Part shown: piece by piece, positions 23,931 through 35,850 of the stretch | How positions within the stretch are numbered: the first letter of the stretch is position 1 | Layout: the number at the start of each line of letters is the position of its first letter | Source: Zygnema cylindricum | Lineage: Eukaryota; Streptophyta; Zygnematophyceae; Zygnematales; Zygnemataceae | Assembly (NCBI GenBank): GCA_037447655.1 | Contig: JBBHKE010003477.1 | Coordinates: forward strand, 27,010 to 91,009 | Length of the DNA stretch: 64,000 nt | Direction: 5' to 3' | Position numbers and translations under genes: made by a program | Notes under the pieces: generated by a model | Databases searched by the model: none | The model's input: the letters and a program-made list of their open reading frames with translations, nothing else | What the model was told of the DNA's origin: nothing

Positions 23931-26587
23931 TGATAGATTCTGGTGCGTCGCACCACATGTCATGTACAAAATCTATCATGACAAAGCTTGTAATGCTTTC
24001 TGTTCCTTTACGCATTTTACTTGGAAACAATTCTGTCCTAACATCTAATATGGTTGGACAGGTGGCCATAAACCCGAATAGTTCCGAACCGCTCATTTTG
24101 GAGAATGTGTATTACTTTCCCGAACTCAAAAAACTTTTTTTCTGTGGGTAGGGCGCTGCGAAATGGTAGTTTTGAAGTCATTTCGGAAAATGAAGTCCAA
24201 TTTTTCTCGTCAACCCACCTTTCTCTTGGAAAGGGGATTAAATGTGGTAATCTCTATGTTTTAAAATCTTTTAGAGATCTAGCGAATGCAAATGTAGAAA
24301 ATTCCTCTCCTTCTTCTTGTTTTCACAAATGGCATTTACGATATGGCCATTTAAATAGACAAAGCTTAGCATCTCTTAGTAAAGGCCTTGTTTTAGGCTT
24401 AGATTCATTTGATGCAAAAAACCTTGATTTTTGCCATGCATGTATTATTGGCAAAATGCCTCGATTACCTTTCCCAAAGAGCTTTTCTGAATCAAATTAT
24501 CCTCTTGATTTAATTACGAGTGATGTATGTGGACCTATGAGGGTACCAAGTTTGAGTGGTTTTGTGTATTTCATTACCTTTATCGATGATTACTCACGAT
24601 TCACCCATGTGTATCTTATGAAAATTAAGTCTAAAGCTTTTACTCATTTCCAACATTTTAAGTCCCTCGTCGAAAATCAATTCTCCTCTCGGATAAAAAT
24701 GTCAAGAAGTGATAATGGGGGGAATGTATATCGTATGAATTCTCGGAATTTTTAGCATCATGTGGCATAGTTCACGAATTGTCTGCCCCTCATACACCTC
24801 AACAAAATGGGGATGCCGAAAGACTTAATCGAACCCTTGCCGACATGGCTCGATCCATGATGCATTTTGCCTCTTTACCACAATCCTTTTGGGCCGAAGC
24901 AGTACTAACGGCTTGTTATGTCCGAAATAGGTCACCCACATCAACTCTCAAAAACAAGACTCCGTTTGAGGCATGGCATAAAAAGAAGCCAAATGTTTCT
25001 CACTTCCGCATTTTTGGAAGCGAGGCCTACTACAAAAATCTTACAAACACGGATGGTAAATGGGGTGCAAAGGCCATAAAAGGTATTTTTGTTGGTTACG
25101 CTCCCCACTCTAAAGCGTACCGCATATATTGTCCTAAAACACATCGAATTATCATCTCATGTGACGTCATTTTTAATGAAGACCCCTTTATTCGCCACCT
25201 CGTACCAAATCTCCCTGTCACACCTCTAACCGTTGATTTTTCTACAAATTCATCATCCGTTGATTCTCTTAATCATTTTTTGTCCCCTTCTTACAATCCA
25301 ACGGCTACGATGACAGAATCAAAAAACCTGGTTTTTACTGATTTTGACAGTTTTGAGAAAACTTCGACGGTGAAACCGGCCGCAAAATCCGCGTCCACTT
25401 CACAGACGCAAATTGTTGAGATCGCCAATACAACAACCGCTTCATATGAACAGCTGTCCGCGGCAACGAATTTTGACGCAATCAATTTTGACGCGTCGAC
25501 AAATCAAGTTGGAACTTCAGCTCAAGACAAAAACTTACGCGTGCCGAACGAAACGCAGTTGTCGTCATTAATACCGGAGGACCAAGTACGACCTACTTCA
25601 ACTTCTATCCCGATAAATCTGCTGAACCCACTTGCGCAATCCTCCACGACAAATCTTCTGCCAAGTTTGTCAACTCAGCAAGTTGTACGGCGGAGTACCC
25701 GACTTGTACGTCCCACTTGGAAGGTGACCCAAAATCTTGCCCACGCCAATCTTGCTGATGTAAAAGATTCCCCACTCACATTAAAATCTGCTCTAAAACG
25801 TCCAGACGCAGACAAGTCGCAGTTGGCGGCTAATGAAAAATATCAATCTTTAATGTCGAATCAGACTTGGACGCTTTGCAAGTTGCCACCTAATCGACGC
25901 GCCATTGGTTCAAAATGGGTTTTTAAAATTAAAAGATTTGCAGATGGATCTGTTGAACGCTACAAGGCACGTCTTGTTGCAAAAGGATATTCGCAAACCG
26001 AAGGCATTGATTACAACGAGGCTTTCGCGCTTGTTGCAAAATTCGAATCTATACGTACAATTTTGTCTTTAGCGGCAATCCACGATTGGGAACTTCAGCA
26101 GCTCGACGTCAAAACTGCCTTTTTACACGGGACCCTCGAAGAAGATATTTATATGGAACAAGCTCCGGGATACGTTGTAGCTAGTCAAGAATCTTTAGTC
26201 TGTCGCTTAAATAAATCCATTTATGGTCTTAAACAAGCGCCACGTGTGTGGCACAAAATGCTTGTCTATGCTTTATTAAAAGATGGATTCAAAGAAATTA
26301 GCGCAGATCCCGGTATTTACATTAAAGGTACAGGTGACAGTTTAGTAATCATTATTATTTACGTTGATGATCTAATACTTGCTGGTCCCAGTAGAACAGA
26401 AATTAACAAAGCCAAAGTTATGCTAACGTCTCATTGGCCGATGACAGATTTGGGTGACCTTCATTATTGTTTATGCATTAGCATTACAAGGAATAGGTCT
26501 AAATAATGTTTACAAATGAGTCAAGAGCATTAGATTGTCGATCTTTTAAAGAATTTTGGAATGTCCGATTGTAATCCTGTCTCTTTA
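23931..26587 (+). pseudogene. Copia family C protease-integrase-reverse transcriptase fragment
   Basis: The protease motif DSGASHHM is at about 23938. The integrase zinc finger (H-X4-H near 24330, CHAC near 24435) and the integrase acidic residues follow (TSDVCG near 24519, SRSDNG near 24705, then QQNGDAERLNRT near 24800). Reverse transcriptase ends with YVDDLILAG near 26360. Frameshifts lie near 24130 and 24750. The frame 24779-26506 is open for 575 codons. An LTR truncates it at about 26588, inside the reverse transcriptase C-terminus, and RNase H is absent. Confidence 0.88.
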
Positions 26588-27558
26588 TAAAGTATTTTCT
26601 AGGTCTAAATAGTTTAGTGAAAACATAAAAGAAAAGCGCAGGCAGCCTGCCTCCACCTCTCCCCTCTGTCTTCTATGCTTCTAGTCACTGAAGGAAAGAG
26701 AGGATGGTGGAGCCATGGCTGCCTTGGCTTTTCAGGCAAGTTAAAAGAAGTGACATAAGTCACTTCTAACAAAAAAGTTGAGTCCTGCGGGACTCGAACC
26801 TCCGACCGGCAGAGCGAGGCGTAGCCGTCAGCCTTAGCCGGTCAGTCGTTGAAGTCCGTTATGATGAGTATTTAAGCATGTCAGAGTTCACTAATCCGAT
26901 TAACGGAATTACGGATAAGTAACATAGAAACAAAATGAAATATAGTGCAAACGTGAAACCGCACAAAACAAATTTACTAGACATTGTTTTTCAACGGCTA
27001 GCATTCAAAGCCGATTTGGATCTAACAACACGCATTATCACCGAGATCACGGAATGGTCGCTTTGGCGATTTTCGGGCGTGACATGACCTGGCGCCACGT
27101 GGCAAGATAACATTGGGTAGCGGGAATTCCAAAGAGCTTGAGGGAAAGTGAGGAGGAGACATGCGTCCATTCAATGACCGAGTCGTATACAAACCAAATA
27201 GAAAGAACACCGACCACATTACTTTTCTCTACTCTACAGTTCTCTGATTCGTTCGTACATCAGTAGATAGGGGTTGTGAGAGGGGTTTAGGACTAATGAG
27301 ATTTAGGAGAGAGCCACCTCTCTCCCAATGGGCTTGTATATATTTTAGCATATTTTCCACTTTATAACTAATCGCATGGTTGGGAGTTTCAGTGATTTCT
27401 TTTGATGCGAACTCAGGGGAGTCCAGAGTGCACAGAGGTGTAGTCTGATTGCCTGTTTGCCTACTTGGGTATTTATGATCCTAGCTGAAAAATGGCTAGT
27501 CAAAAAATATCTAGAGGCTTCCTAAAATCTGTATTCCAATGCGTGACACAGATTTGCA
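26588..27558 (+). mobile_element. Left LTR of copia element E5, few 5' bases missing
   Basis: It carries the shared LTR modules: AGTATTTTCTAGGTCTAAATA at the start, GTCACTGAAGG, GAGCCATGGCTGCC, antisense B-box (GGACTCGAACC, about 26793), a CCACGTGG motif and a TATA-like TGTATATATTTT. It ends CACAGATTTGCA before the primer-binding site at 27559. Confidence 0.8.
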
Positions 27559-28469
27559 GGTTATGGGCCCACCCTCTAAGGTGCCCATCTTCAACGGATC
27601 TGGTTTCATTTATTGGAAAGCCATGATGATATGGGCTTTGTGTGAAAAACGATACTGGGGTATCGTCAGTGGAAGGTGAAACGTCCATCTCAAGGAATTC
27701 CACAAGGGTTTAGTGGAGTGAGGTTTTTGCAGCAGTATCTGCTCCAACAGAGGAGGCAGACAGCAGGGACAGCAGTGTGTCCGAAAAGGGGAAACGGAAG
27801 GAGACACCTTTACTCCTATCGCTACTGTACCCGAAGCGGCAACCGCCAATACCAAAGAAAATGTTGTCTTGTGGATACTACACCCACTGAATATGAAGAT
27901 GAGGCAGGAGTAGTGATCACATAATTAAGATAAGCAAGAAGCTCTCACTGTTGATTAGAAAAACATATTGCTTTGGAACACATCCAAAGAGTTCAGAATT
28001 ATCATGGAGCAAAACATGAGTACGGAAGTTATAGACCTTATGAGGAACTTAGTGGGGATTAGTGTTTGTTGGGAATATTTGGGGGTGGATGGATTTGACA
28101 TCACTACTTGGTGTGATGTCGCTTGTGAAGATGTGCCTGTAAAAGGGTTATCATCCGGGTATGTGTTGCAGGTTGGGGATGGGGCTGGTTGTTTGAATTG
28201 CAAGAGGGAAAGTGGATTTAATGTGGATGAAAAAGAAAGGAGGTGGATAAAATCTTTGCTTGGATTTATGAAAAGTGGCATGCAAAATAAAATGTATGAT
28301 CAACAAGATGAAATAATTTTTTGTCATCTAATACACTTTCTTAAACATAAAAGCATTCGCTTGAAGCTTCATGAAGGAAAAATGAAAAATGAAAGGAAAA
28401 TATATATATATATGTATTTGTTGTTTTTGATGGGAGTTGAAAGTAAGTAGACTAAAAAATAAGGGGAGT
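27559..28469 (+). pseudogene. E5 internal region, deleted derivative
   Basis: The primer-binding site (27559-27573) overlaps the gag ATG (27563). About 350 bases of gag N-terminus with stops follow. The sequence then jumps to a diverged RNase H region (27968-28450; the DITTW-DVAC-D and SGYVLQVGDGAG remnants are recognisable). A purine tract AATAAGGGGAG precedes the right LTR. Protease, integrase and reverse transcriptase are deleted, so it could only move in trans. Confidence 0.8.
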
Positions 28470-29660
28470 GTTGAAATTTAAGTATTTTCTAGGTCTAGAG
28501 ATTGTAAAATAAAAAGGCATAAAGGGGACACTGACAACCTACCTCTAACTCTTCACTCAAGTCCCCACACTTGTAGCAGTCACTAAAGACTTGAAGAGGA
28601 GTTAGATCCATGGCTGCTTAGGCTGTCCAAAGTGGACAGGAAGGCAATTCTTAATAGAGTTATCTAAAAGGTGTGACGGACCCAAGATTTGATCCTGGTA
28701 CCTGCCATCCGTCAAACTAGCCGTTCGCTTTAACCAACAAGTCTAAATACAGTGCTAGAGTACAATAGGTTTGACAAATATTTATATTTGTACACGTAGA
28801 CTAGTTCGTCTAACGGAAATAGATACGTAATGCATAGATACAGTTTTGTATAGTACGGAGTACGATTTAATGTATTTTATGAAACGGATACCGCGCATTT
28901 GTGTCGAACGCGAAACAAATATCGCACGTATATTTTCAACGGCTACAATTGTATCCGGTTTGATCGGACGACCACGATAGGCGCCACGATCACGGATTCT
29001 GTAATTTTGGCGTTTTTTAGTCATCGCCACGTCATGTGACACTTGGCGCGACAATGTTGGATTGTGGCGACTCTGGAGATTGCGGTAACAAATCCGGCTA
29101 TGACACGTGTCGACATTTTGGCCATGTTGTACAATGGCCGTACAGAAAGTACACCGACACCTGTACTTTTCTGTACCACACACTAATTTGATTGGTGCCA
29201 TACTTTAGTAGATAGAGTTTTAGAGAGGGAATAGGACTTAGAAAATTTTGGGTAAGTAGCTGCCTCTCCCAGAGAGCACCTTGAATAAATGGCAAACTTT
29301 GGCCAGCCATAACTATCAATTTACTTGACCATTTTCAGTGATTCTTTTTGCTGCGGACTAAAGGGAGTCCAAGCTACACATGAGTGTAGTCGGTCAGAGT
29401 TTTTGTCTACCAGGGTGGCAGTATTTCTAAGGGAAAGTCAAAGTGGGTGAATGTGTCCAAATCTCATATTCTAACTTTGCATTCTGTGGTGGAACTGACC
29501 ACACAGAAAGTGTTATTTCATAGGGGTGCATCTATAATTGGATTCTGATTGTCAAGGGGTCAATCATTTGGGTTTATATCAACTTCGAGTCAGCACTATC
29601 TAGATAAGCTTCTTTTTGGATCTGCTTTCTCTGAGGGCCAATGGAGGTCTCAGAGTTTCA
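28470..29660 (+). mobile_element. Right LTR of E5, of a different LTR subfamily
   Basis: It starts TGTTGAAATTTAAG and ends CTCAGAGTTTCA (1191 bp). Outside the shared modules it differs from the left LTR of E5. Its long 3' section resembles 1-293. Hairpin-like elements lie at about 29356-29385 and before the LTR end. It is followed by integrase sequence, not by a primer-binding site. Confidence 0.82.
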
Positions 29661-30132
29661 TAACCGAGAGGTTAAATAGAACACTAAGTGATAGTGCTAG
29701 GAGTATGCTCTCAGAAAAGAAGATAGGAAAGAGATTTTGGGCCGAAGCTATGAACTGTGCAAATTATAGTTCTCACTTTGGTAGTAAAAGGCCAAACTCC
29801 TTATGGGAGATGGAGCGGGCAAAAACCAGATGTTTCACACTTAAAGGTTTTCGGTAGTCAAGTATTCAGCCTAGATACAAATCTGTCACATTAGAAGTTG
29901 GATCCGAAAGGAAAACCAGGATATGTGCTAGGATATGATGAAGATGTAAAGCGATGTAGAGTCTATGATCTCAAGAGAGAAGATATAATCCTAGAAAAGC
30001 ATCTAGTGGTCATGGATGAAGGGAAATCTATAGATCCCTTTAAGCATACAAAGACAACCAAAATCAGATTTGAGTCAAAAAATTTTGAGGACTGTAAGCT
30101 TCCTAAATATCCAAGTTTTCAAGAAGATGATA
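29661..30132 (+). pseudogene. Copia family-A integrase C-terminal fragment
   Basis: It encodes ERLNRTLSDSARSML, then GKPGYVLGYDEDVK and the KHLVVMDEGKSIDPFK motif between integrase and reverse transcriptase. Frameshifts break it near 29770. It stops where gypsy-related sequence starts. Confidence 0.8.
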
Positions 30133-30401
30133 ATCTTTGTCGAGCTTGCCGGAGAAACATGAGAGGATGGTCCACTGCCTTGAGTAATCGACATTGTTGT
30201 CCTACAAACAACCCTTTAGAATGCGATTCCTTCCCATGATAATGCCTATGCCCACGGTTGCTCGCATTTCTCCCATGAACATGCATGCAAAAATAGGGAT
30301 GAGTACATGGGGAGGGCAAAAAGATATCTCCTCCCACTCCTTTCCCCACCTGTCCGGGGAAGGCTGTGGAATTCTGGGCAATGGAGCCGGGTTCCGGATT
30401 T
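30133..30401 (-). repeat. Gypsy-associated repeat S, copy 2
   Basis: It is homologous, in the same orientation, to 31592-31870 (shared GGGATGAGT, CATGGGGAGGGC and AAAGATATCTCCTCCC). With the intervening LTR-like block this gives an S-L-S order, which hints at tandem LTR units. The nature of S is not established. Confidence 0.6.
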
Positions 30402-31591
30402 TGTGACGGTCTGTTGAAAGACTAACAAAGATTCTCTCAAAATCCACTATTCTGGTACAAATGATTATGGTAATCGACCCCGGAGGCAAACCAACCGAAG
30501 TCCCAAAAAGGACTACCAAAGAGAGAAATGTGATACTTTCACTCAAAATAATGAAAGGATAAAATATAGATATGCTGTCACAGAATTAACAATATCGCCT
30601 TGCCTTTGAAAAATAAAGAATTATGGTAGAATGTGTAATGATAGCAAGCGAGCTCAACCTACCCCCAAAACATAGCGTTGACAACAAGAGGAGATGAAAT
30701 CTCTCCCCCAGACACTGGAACAGGTAAGCCCTCCTTGACTCCTCGGTTTTCGCAACCCGGAACCGGCAAGACCCTTCTCGGTTTCTAACAGACACCAATA
30801 CCAAATCGCCCAAACAAGAAAGATAGTGCCAACTACCCAACCGGACTACGACTTCCACAAACGACGGATGCAAACCAAGATGGCAATAGGGTCACAATCA
30901 CACACAAAACAAAATTCTCCATTAGAAAGTTTGCTGGAATTTCGAGGGTTTTTCTCAAGAGACAGTACTGAAACAACCACCTGTCTCATTTGGCCCCAAG
31001 TGCCTTATACAAGCAAAGTTTGTCCTATTGACAGTACCAAAGTCAAAGCAATACCAGGAGCCAATCAGCGGCAAGGAATTATTATCGTATGGACATAAGA
31101 CAAAACAGGTTGTACTACACTCAGGGCAAAAAGTTATGCGACTAGCTCCGACTAGAACGGAAGCCAAAGGTTATTTTATGATACACTCTTGAGCACAAAG
31201 TTCTGAATTCACGTGAAACGCCTAACTTTGACTTAAGGTAATAAATGCTCTACCTATTTGGTGGACCTTAACTAACCTCCTACGGACAGCCAACAGCAAA
31301 ATCTACAAGATTTTCCCAAAAGTTACATGGCGTCCCACAATGTAGCCCCCAAAGTGGCAGGTGGAAACTGGTCGCATGTAACAAAATCGCCATCTGTGAG
31401 ACGGAATAACTTTGTCGTTCGCCCTCTGTTAGGCGCGAAATAAAGTGCGTTCTGCTCAGTTTAGAAAATAGAGGAGTCTCGTTTGGTTGGGTACACTCCT
31501 TCTTCCGTACTCCGATGACCGTACACGGAAGAAAGAGCTCGGAAATCCTTGGTGAGATAAAGAAGTGCCGGTAAAGCACACGAGCTTGACA
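30402..31591 (-). mobile_element. Ty3/gypsy LTR-like block, minus strand
   Basis: On the minus strand it starts TGTCAAGCTCGTGTG and ends CCGTCACA (1190 bp). It matches 60139-61333 on the plus strand along its whole length at roughly 80% by eye. It lies downstream of a gypsy integrase of the same orientation, as a 3' LTR should. Confidence 0.7.
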
Positions 31592-31870
31592 GCTGCCGAA
31601 CGTGTCTGAGAAACATGGGAGGAGGGCCTACTACCCGAAGTAGTTGGTATAGGAGTCCTGCAAATGACCCCCAAAATTCGAATGCATCCCATAATAATGA
31701 TTATGCCCACTGCTGCCCCCATTCATCCCATGGACATACATGCAAAATAGGGATGAGTGCATGGGGAGGGCGAAAAGATATCTCCTCCCCTTTCTTTTCC
31801 CTACCTGGCCGGGGAAAGGGGTTGGGTCCATGGTAATTGAGCCGGCGTCTTGATTTCCCCCCCTCTTAGT
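31592..31870 (-). repeat. Gypsy-associated repeat S, copy 1
   Basis: Homologous to 30133-30401. On its outer side a purine run (AAGAGGGGGGG on the minus strand, about 31855-31865) could be a polypurine tract. Confidence 0.6.
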
Positions 31871-32101
31871 CAACCGTGACTAAGACATAAGAATAATTAC
31901 CCATCGAATTCGTAGTTCTCGCAGAACCAAAGGGCAAAGGGTTTAGGACAAGAGGCCCAAGAGGATGGAAGGCATGACTGATGCCAACAGTGGTCACATC
32001 GGTCAAAGACCAGTGCAGTACCCGGAGAGAATGAGAAGAGGCAGCCGGAAGAACATGAGGTGGGTCGGCAAAATAGGTGAGGTGAAAAGTCTGCTCGTCT
32101 T

Positions 32102-33160
32102 TCAATCCCCGGAGGTGACATTTTCCCTACTGTCTTTCCCTTCCAGTATCAACACGCCCTTATTGGAAACCTCTACAACTTTTAAGATCACCCGACCCGC
32201 CAAAATGTCAAGCGTGTCCTTCTCCTGTTGCATCCGATACAAGAAATCCCCGGGCATAAATGGTCGTTGCCGCGGGACAAAATTTCTGCTCCGCTGTTGC
32301 AAATAACAGAGTTGATCTCGGTGATGAGCTGCTTGTAAATTCCCCACGGCTAGTGGCATTTCCCGGTGAAATAACTTGGCCCTGTCGGCAATCATTTTCT
32401 CGACCGTCCCTTTGATATCCATCTCCGGAAGGACCACTGCTTGGGCAGAGGCAGCGCCGGGTAGGATTGGATGTCGTCCGAACAAAATGAAATAAGGACT
32501 ATAGGAGTGGAGAGAGGCCTGCCGTTTGAATCTGTACCCCATGGCAATCCAAGGCACCCTTCTTTCCCACTCTCCTAAATCCTCTTCAACATCATATTTA
32601 CGCAGCGACCGCTTCACTGTTTGTAGGCACCTTTCGGCCAAAACCGTCGGCTTGTGGGTGGTCTCGGTTGGTCAGCCGGTGGTCGATGAGGCACAATTCC
32701 AACAAGTTGGAGAATTCTGTCGCAAATTCCGAGCCCTGGCCGATCAAAACTTTGGCTGGTGCGCCCCAAATTGGGACAGCAATCTCTACAAGATTACGTC
32801 CGCAATAGCCTTAGACTCCTTTCGGGGTAAGACCACCAATTCGATCCACTTGGAAAAATGCTCTATCATTACCAATACAAAGCGGTTCCCTCGTCTGCTG
32901 GTGGGGAGTGGACCCAGCAGATCCAGAGACCACCGATAAAACATTCCCCGGATGGGAAATGAATGAAGCTGGGCACCTCTTTTTTTGTCGAAAGCTGCTT
33001 TAACTTGGTCACTGGAAGAACACGTCTGCACAATCCGGTTGACTTCGGTCCGCAACCCGTGCCACTAGTACGATCTTGTGACTAGGGAGGTGGTCGGTTT
33101 TTGCCCAAAATGGCCACATTGTTTGTGGAGGCGAAAAATAAGAGTCTCGCTAGAGGCCGG
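32102..33160 (-). pseudogene. Ty3/gypsy integrase
   Basis: Read on the minus strand: a zinc finger with HKQCGHF and a C-X2-S variant of the CC pair, then YRWSLDLLGPLPTSRRGN (first catalytic Asp), FSKWIEL, and a C-terminal part with AERCLQTVKRSLRKY and YSPYFILFGRHP. A TAG interrupts the frame near 33062, and the middle part (32642-32785) is frameshifted. It belongs to the plant-type gypsy lineages, and the subfamily is not assigned. Confidence 0.85.
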
Positions 33161-33201
33161 GGGAGGAACCACTTTCCTCGTCCCGTCTGCCCATTTTTGG
33201 A

Positions 33202-34075
33202 TTAAAAGGCCTCTTTCCAATTCTTACGTCGCCATTCGAGTTTGAACCCTGGATAACTGCACTCCAAACAAATTGGGAAGAGGGGAACCTTGTTGGATAG
33301 ATTGATGTGCAACGGGGTCATTCCAGATATCTTTCCGCCCAACCCCTGTTGGCGCCAGCCCCTCCACGTCTGTTGAGAAAGTTGACAATTCCCCCCCAGA
33401 TTGAAGAAGCCAAATAAAGGCAGAGGAAGGTCGAATGAGTCCCAATTTGATTTCGGGATCCTTATCGTGACGGGCCCTGGTGGAATCTCTTGTGAAAGGG
33501 TCAGGATTTCAACTAAGTCCATCGGCATTCCTATGGATTTCTCCGGCCCGGTGGATTATGTCGAAATCATATTCCTGCAGTATTAACACCCATCTAGCAA
33601 GCTTGCCAATTAGCTTGCTGTTCTCCATAATGAAATTGAGATTTTGGTGATCCGTAATCAGAGTGAAATGAACTCGTTGGTGATCCGTAATCAGAGTGAA
33701 ATGAACTCTATACAGATATGGTCTGAAATGTTGGATGGCCCAAATAAGGATTTCAACTAAGTCCATCGGCATTCCTATGGATTTCTCCGGCCCGGTGGAT
33801 TATGACAAAATCTTATTCCTGCTGTATTAACACCCATCTGGCGAGCTTGCCAGTTAGCTTGCTGTTCTCCATAATCCACTTGGGAGGTTGGTGATCGGTA
33901 ATTCGAGTGAAGTGAACTCCGTACAGATAAGGTCTAAAATGTTGGATGGCCCAGACAGCTGCCAGTAATTCTCCCTGGTAGCTGCTTTAATTCCCCTCCG
34001 CTCAGTTATTACTTCTACTGGCGTAAACCACCACATATTTGGCCCCCGCATCATCTGCTGTTTTGGAAAGCTTTA
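33202..34075 (-). pseudogene. Ty3/gypsy RNase H region with internal duplication
   Basis: The AIQHFRPYLYRVHFTLITDH and ARWVLILQEYDFDIIHRAG motifs mark the RNase H end. A ~245-bp segment occurs twice in tandem (about 33505-33749 and 33750-33960). Within it a 32-bp unit is doubled (about 33645-33710). Frames are broken. Confidence 0.8.
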
Positions 34076-34413
34076 GTCCTCTCTATGCCTCGAGTGTGAG
34101 GGAGAGAGAGTTTCACGACTTAGCATATGTTTGGTTGTAAGTTTGTTTCATTACATACCAGAATTGATGTTCCACTAGTTCGGTAGGGTGTACACCTTTT
34201 TATACATTCCCGAGACAGAAGTCACTACAAGAAAGAAGACACTCCAAAATATCCGGTTGTTGGTGCATAGATACACTTGAGGACAAAATGGCACATAGAG
34301 ATTTGTCTACGGTGCCGAATCTAATATGTACGCGGCGGACGCAGACCGGCGACAAATGCTGGTCCGTGTGAACCACATTCATGACAAATGACGTGGCATA
34401 CGGAATCCTTTTC
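34076..34413 (+). mobile_element. Copia family-B LTR, 5' part
   Basis: It shares CGCGGCGGACG, GACAAATG and GTGTGAACCACAT with 50377-50480, and is continued at 35400 after an LTR insertion. The left border with gypsy sequence is approximate. Confidence 0.65.
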
Positions 34414-35399
34414 TGCAACAATGAGACCTCAATTGATACTCAAACTAGGCAGCTTACCAGAAGCCTCTAGGATAGCTTCAATCTCTTAGTCTTTTATATT
34501 AGTATTAATTACACCTTGACACCCTGACAGAATACAGATTGACCAAACTGCAGCTCTTGGAATAGTAGACTCCCCTGAGTGTATTATAAAAAGAGTCGTT
34601 GAATTTGCTGCCTTAAGCAGTAAATTATCAATGGTCAAAGATGACCTTTAATAGAGGAGCACTCTGGGAGAGTGGCGGCTATTTGTAGTTCCACTAAGTG
34701 CTAAACCCCTCTCTGATCCCTCTACTACTAAAGTACGGAGCCAATCTAATCACTGTACAGAACAGAAAGGTACTTGGCTCGAGTACTTTTTTATAAGCTA
34801 TTGTACGACATAGCCAAGAAACGCCTATATCCGGTTCACCATGGTATGTCCCAAGATTTCTATCCAATGTTGCACACGGGAAATTTGGTGTGGCAGTGAC
34901 CGCAAACCACCAATTGTTCATTTCGGACACCGGCTTCTTCCTCTGCCCGATTGATATTGACCTTAATTGAAGAGCGTCAAAAATACAAGTGGTATTTTCG
35001 ACGTAACTTTATCTAACTATCTCTAACTGATTGTGGTCCGTTCGTCAATAAAATTAACTTCTGTATTTCCATATTGTTAAGTAGCTAATATACCCTATAT
35101 ACTTCAACACACGTGCTGGTTTACATGGTAACGATACAAGGCTACTTAGACGGACGGTAAGTACCATGATCAAATCCTGGGTCCGTCAACCTTTTTGGTA
35201 AGTTTACAAAAGGACTGCCTTCTAACTCTAAGAGAAGCATAGGCAGCCATGGCTCTAGCTTCCTCTCCAGCCTTCAGTGACTACGGCAAGTATGGGGCCA
35301 GAGAGAGAAGTTAAAAGCAGGCTGCCTCTGCTTTTTCCTCCTTATTTTAGATAAATTAAAAAACCTAGAAAATACATAAGAAAACTTTTATTTCCAACA
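34414..35399 (-). mobile_element. Solo copia LTR inserted in the family-B LTR
   Basis: On the minus strand it runs TGTTGGAAATAAAAG (35399) to ...GTTGCA (34414), 986 bp. The uninterrupted homologue at 50470-50500 shows the empty site (TCCTACTCCTTTG). The right flank is TACTC, and the left copy is decayed to TTTTC. It is an old insertion. Confidence 0.75.
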
Positions 35400-35850
35400 T
35401 ACTCCTTTGTAAATATCTGCTGAAGTAGATTTTTGTCTTTGTGTGGTTACCTTATTAGTAAAGGAATCTTTTTGTATAACGTACCTTGTTCGGTTCGAGC
35501 CGTAGGTATTTATTGTATGGCTGGTATTCCTCCGTACGTTCAGCAGCATAGGCTTCAGTGTATATTAGTAGGACTTAGACAACTTTAGGACTTAGACAAC
35601 TTTGAAGGCATGAACACTTTGTAGTAGAAAACTGTACAACCTGTTTTTTGCACTTTTATCTGTGAATATCTCAAAGATCTGTGGGCAAAAATACTTGTAG
35701 TTTTGTGTTTGTGTTCATCCTAATATTATCTACATTTTGTTAGATTTGCAAAGCTATTGTATCTCTGGTTTAGGTTTTATCATCTATTGAAGTTGCTGTA
35801 TTTTCAGATCGCTTTTTGTGAAAGTTTCTTGCTTGGTTAGGTTGTGAGAT
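35400..35850 (+). mobile_element. Copia family-B LTR 3' part and leader
   Basis: It matches 50482-50551 plus 51598-51965 (GTAGATTTTTGTCTTTGTGTGG, GTACCTTGTTCGGTTCGAGCC, GACTTAGACAACTTT). The homologue is interrupted by a solo LTR after AAAGGAATC, and here that site is intact. The LTR/leader border was not resolved. Confidence 0.7.

Noticed and set aside
27968-28450. Independent 160-codon gene
   Set aside because: It aligns with the copia RNase H region and its LTR-proximal position; a decayed remnant is simpler.
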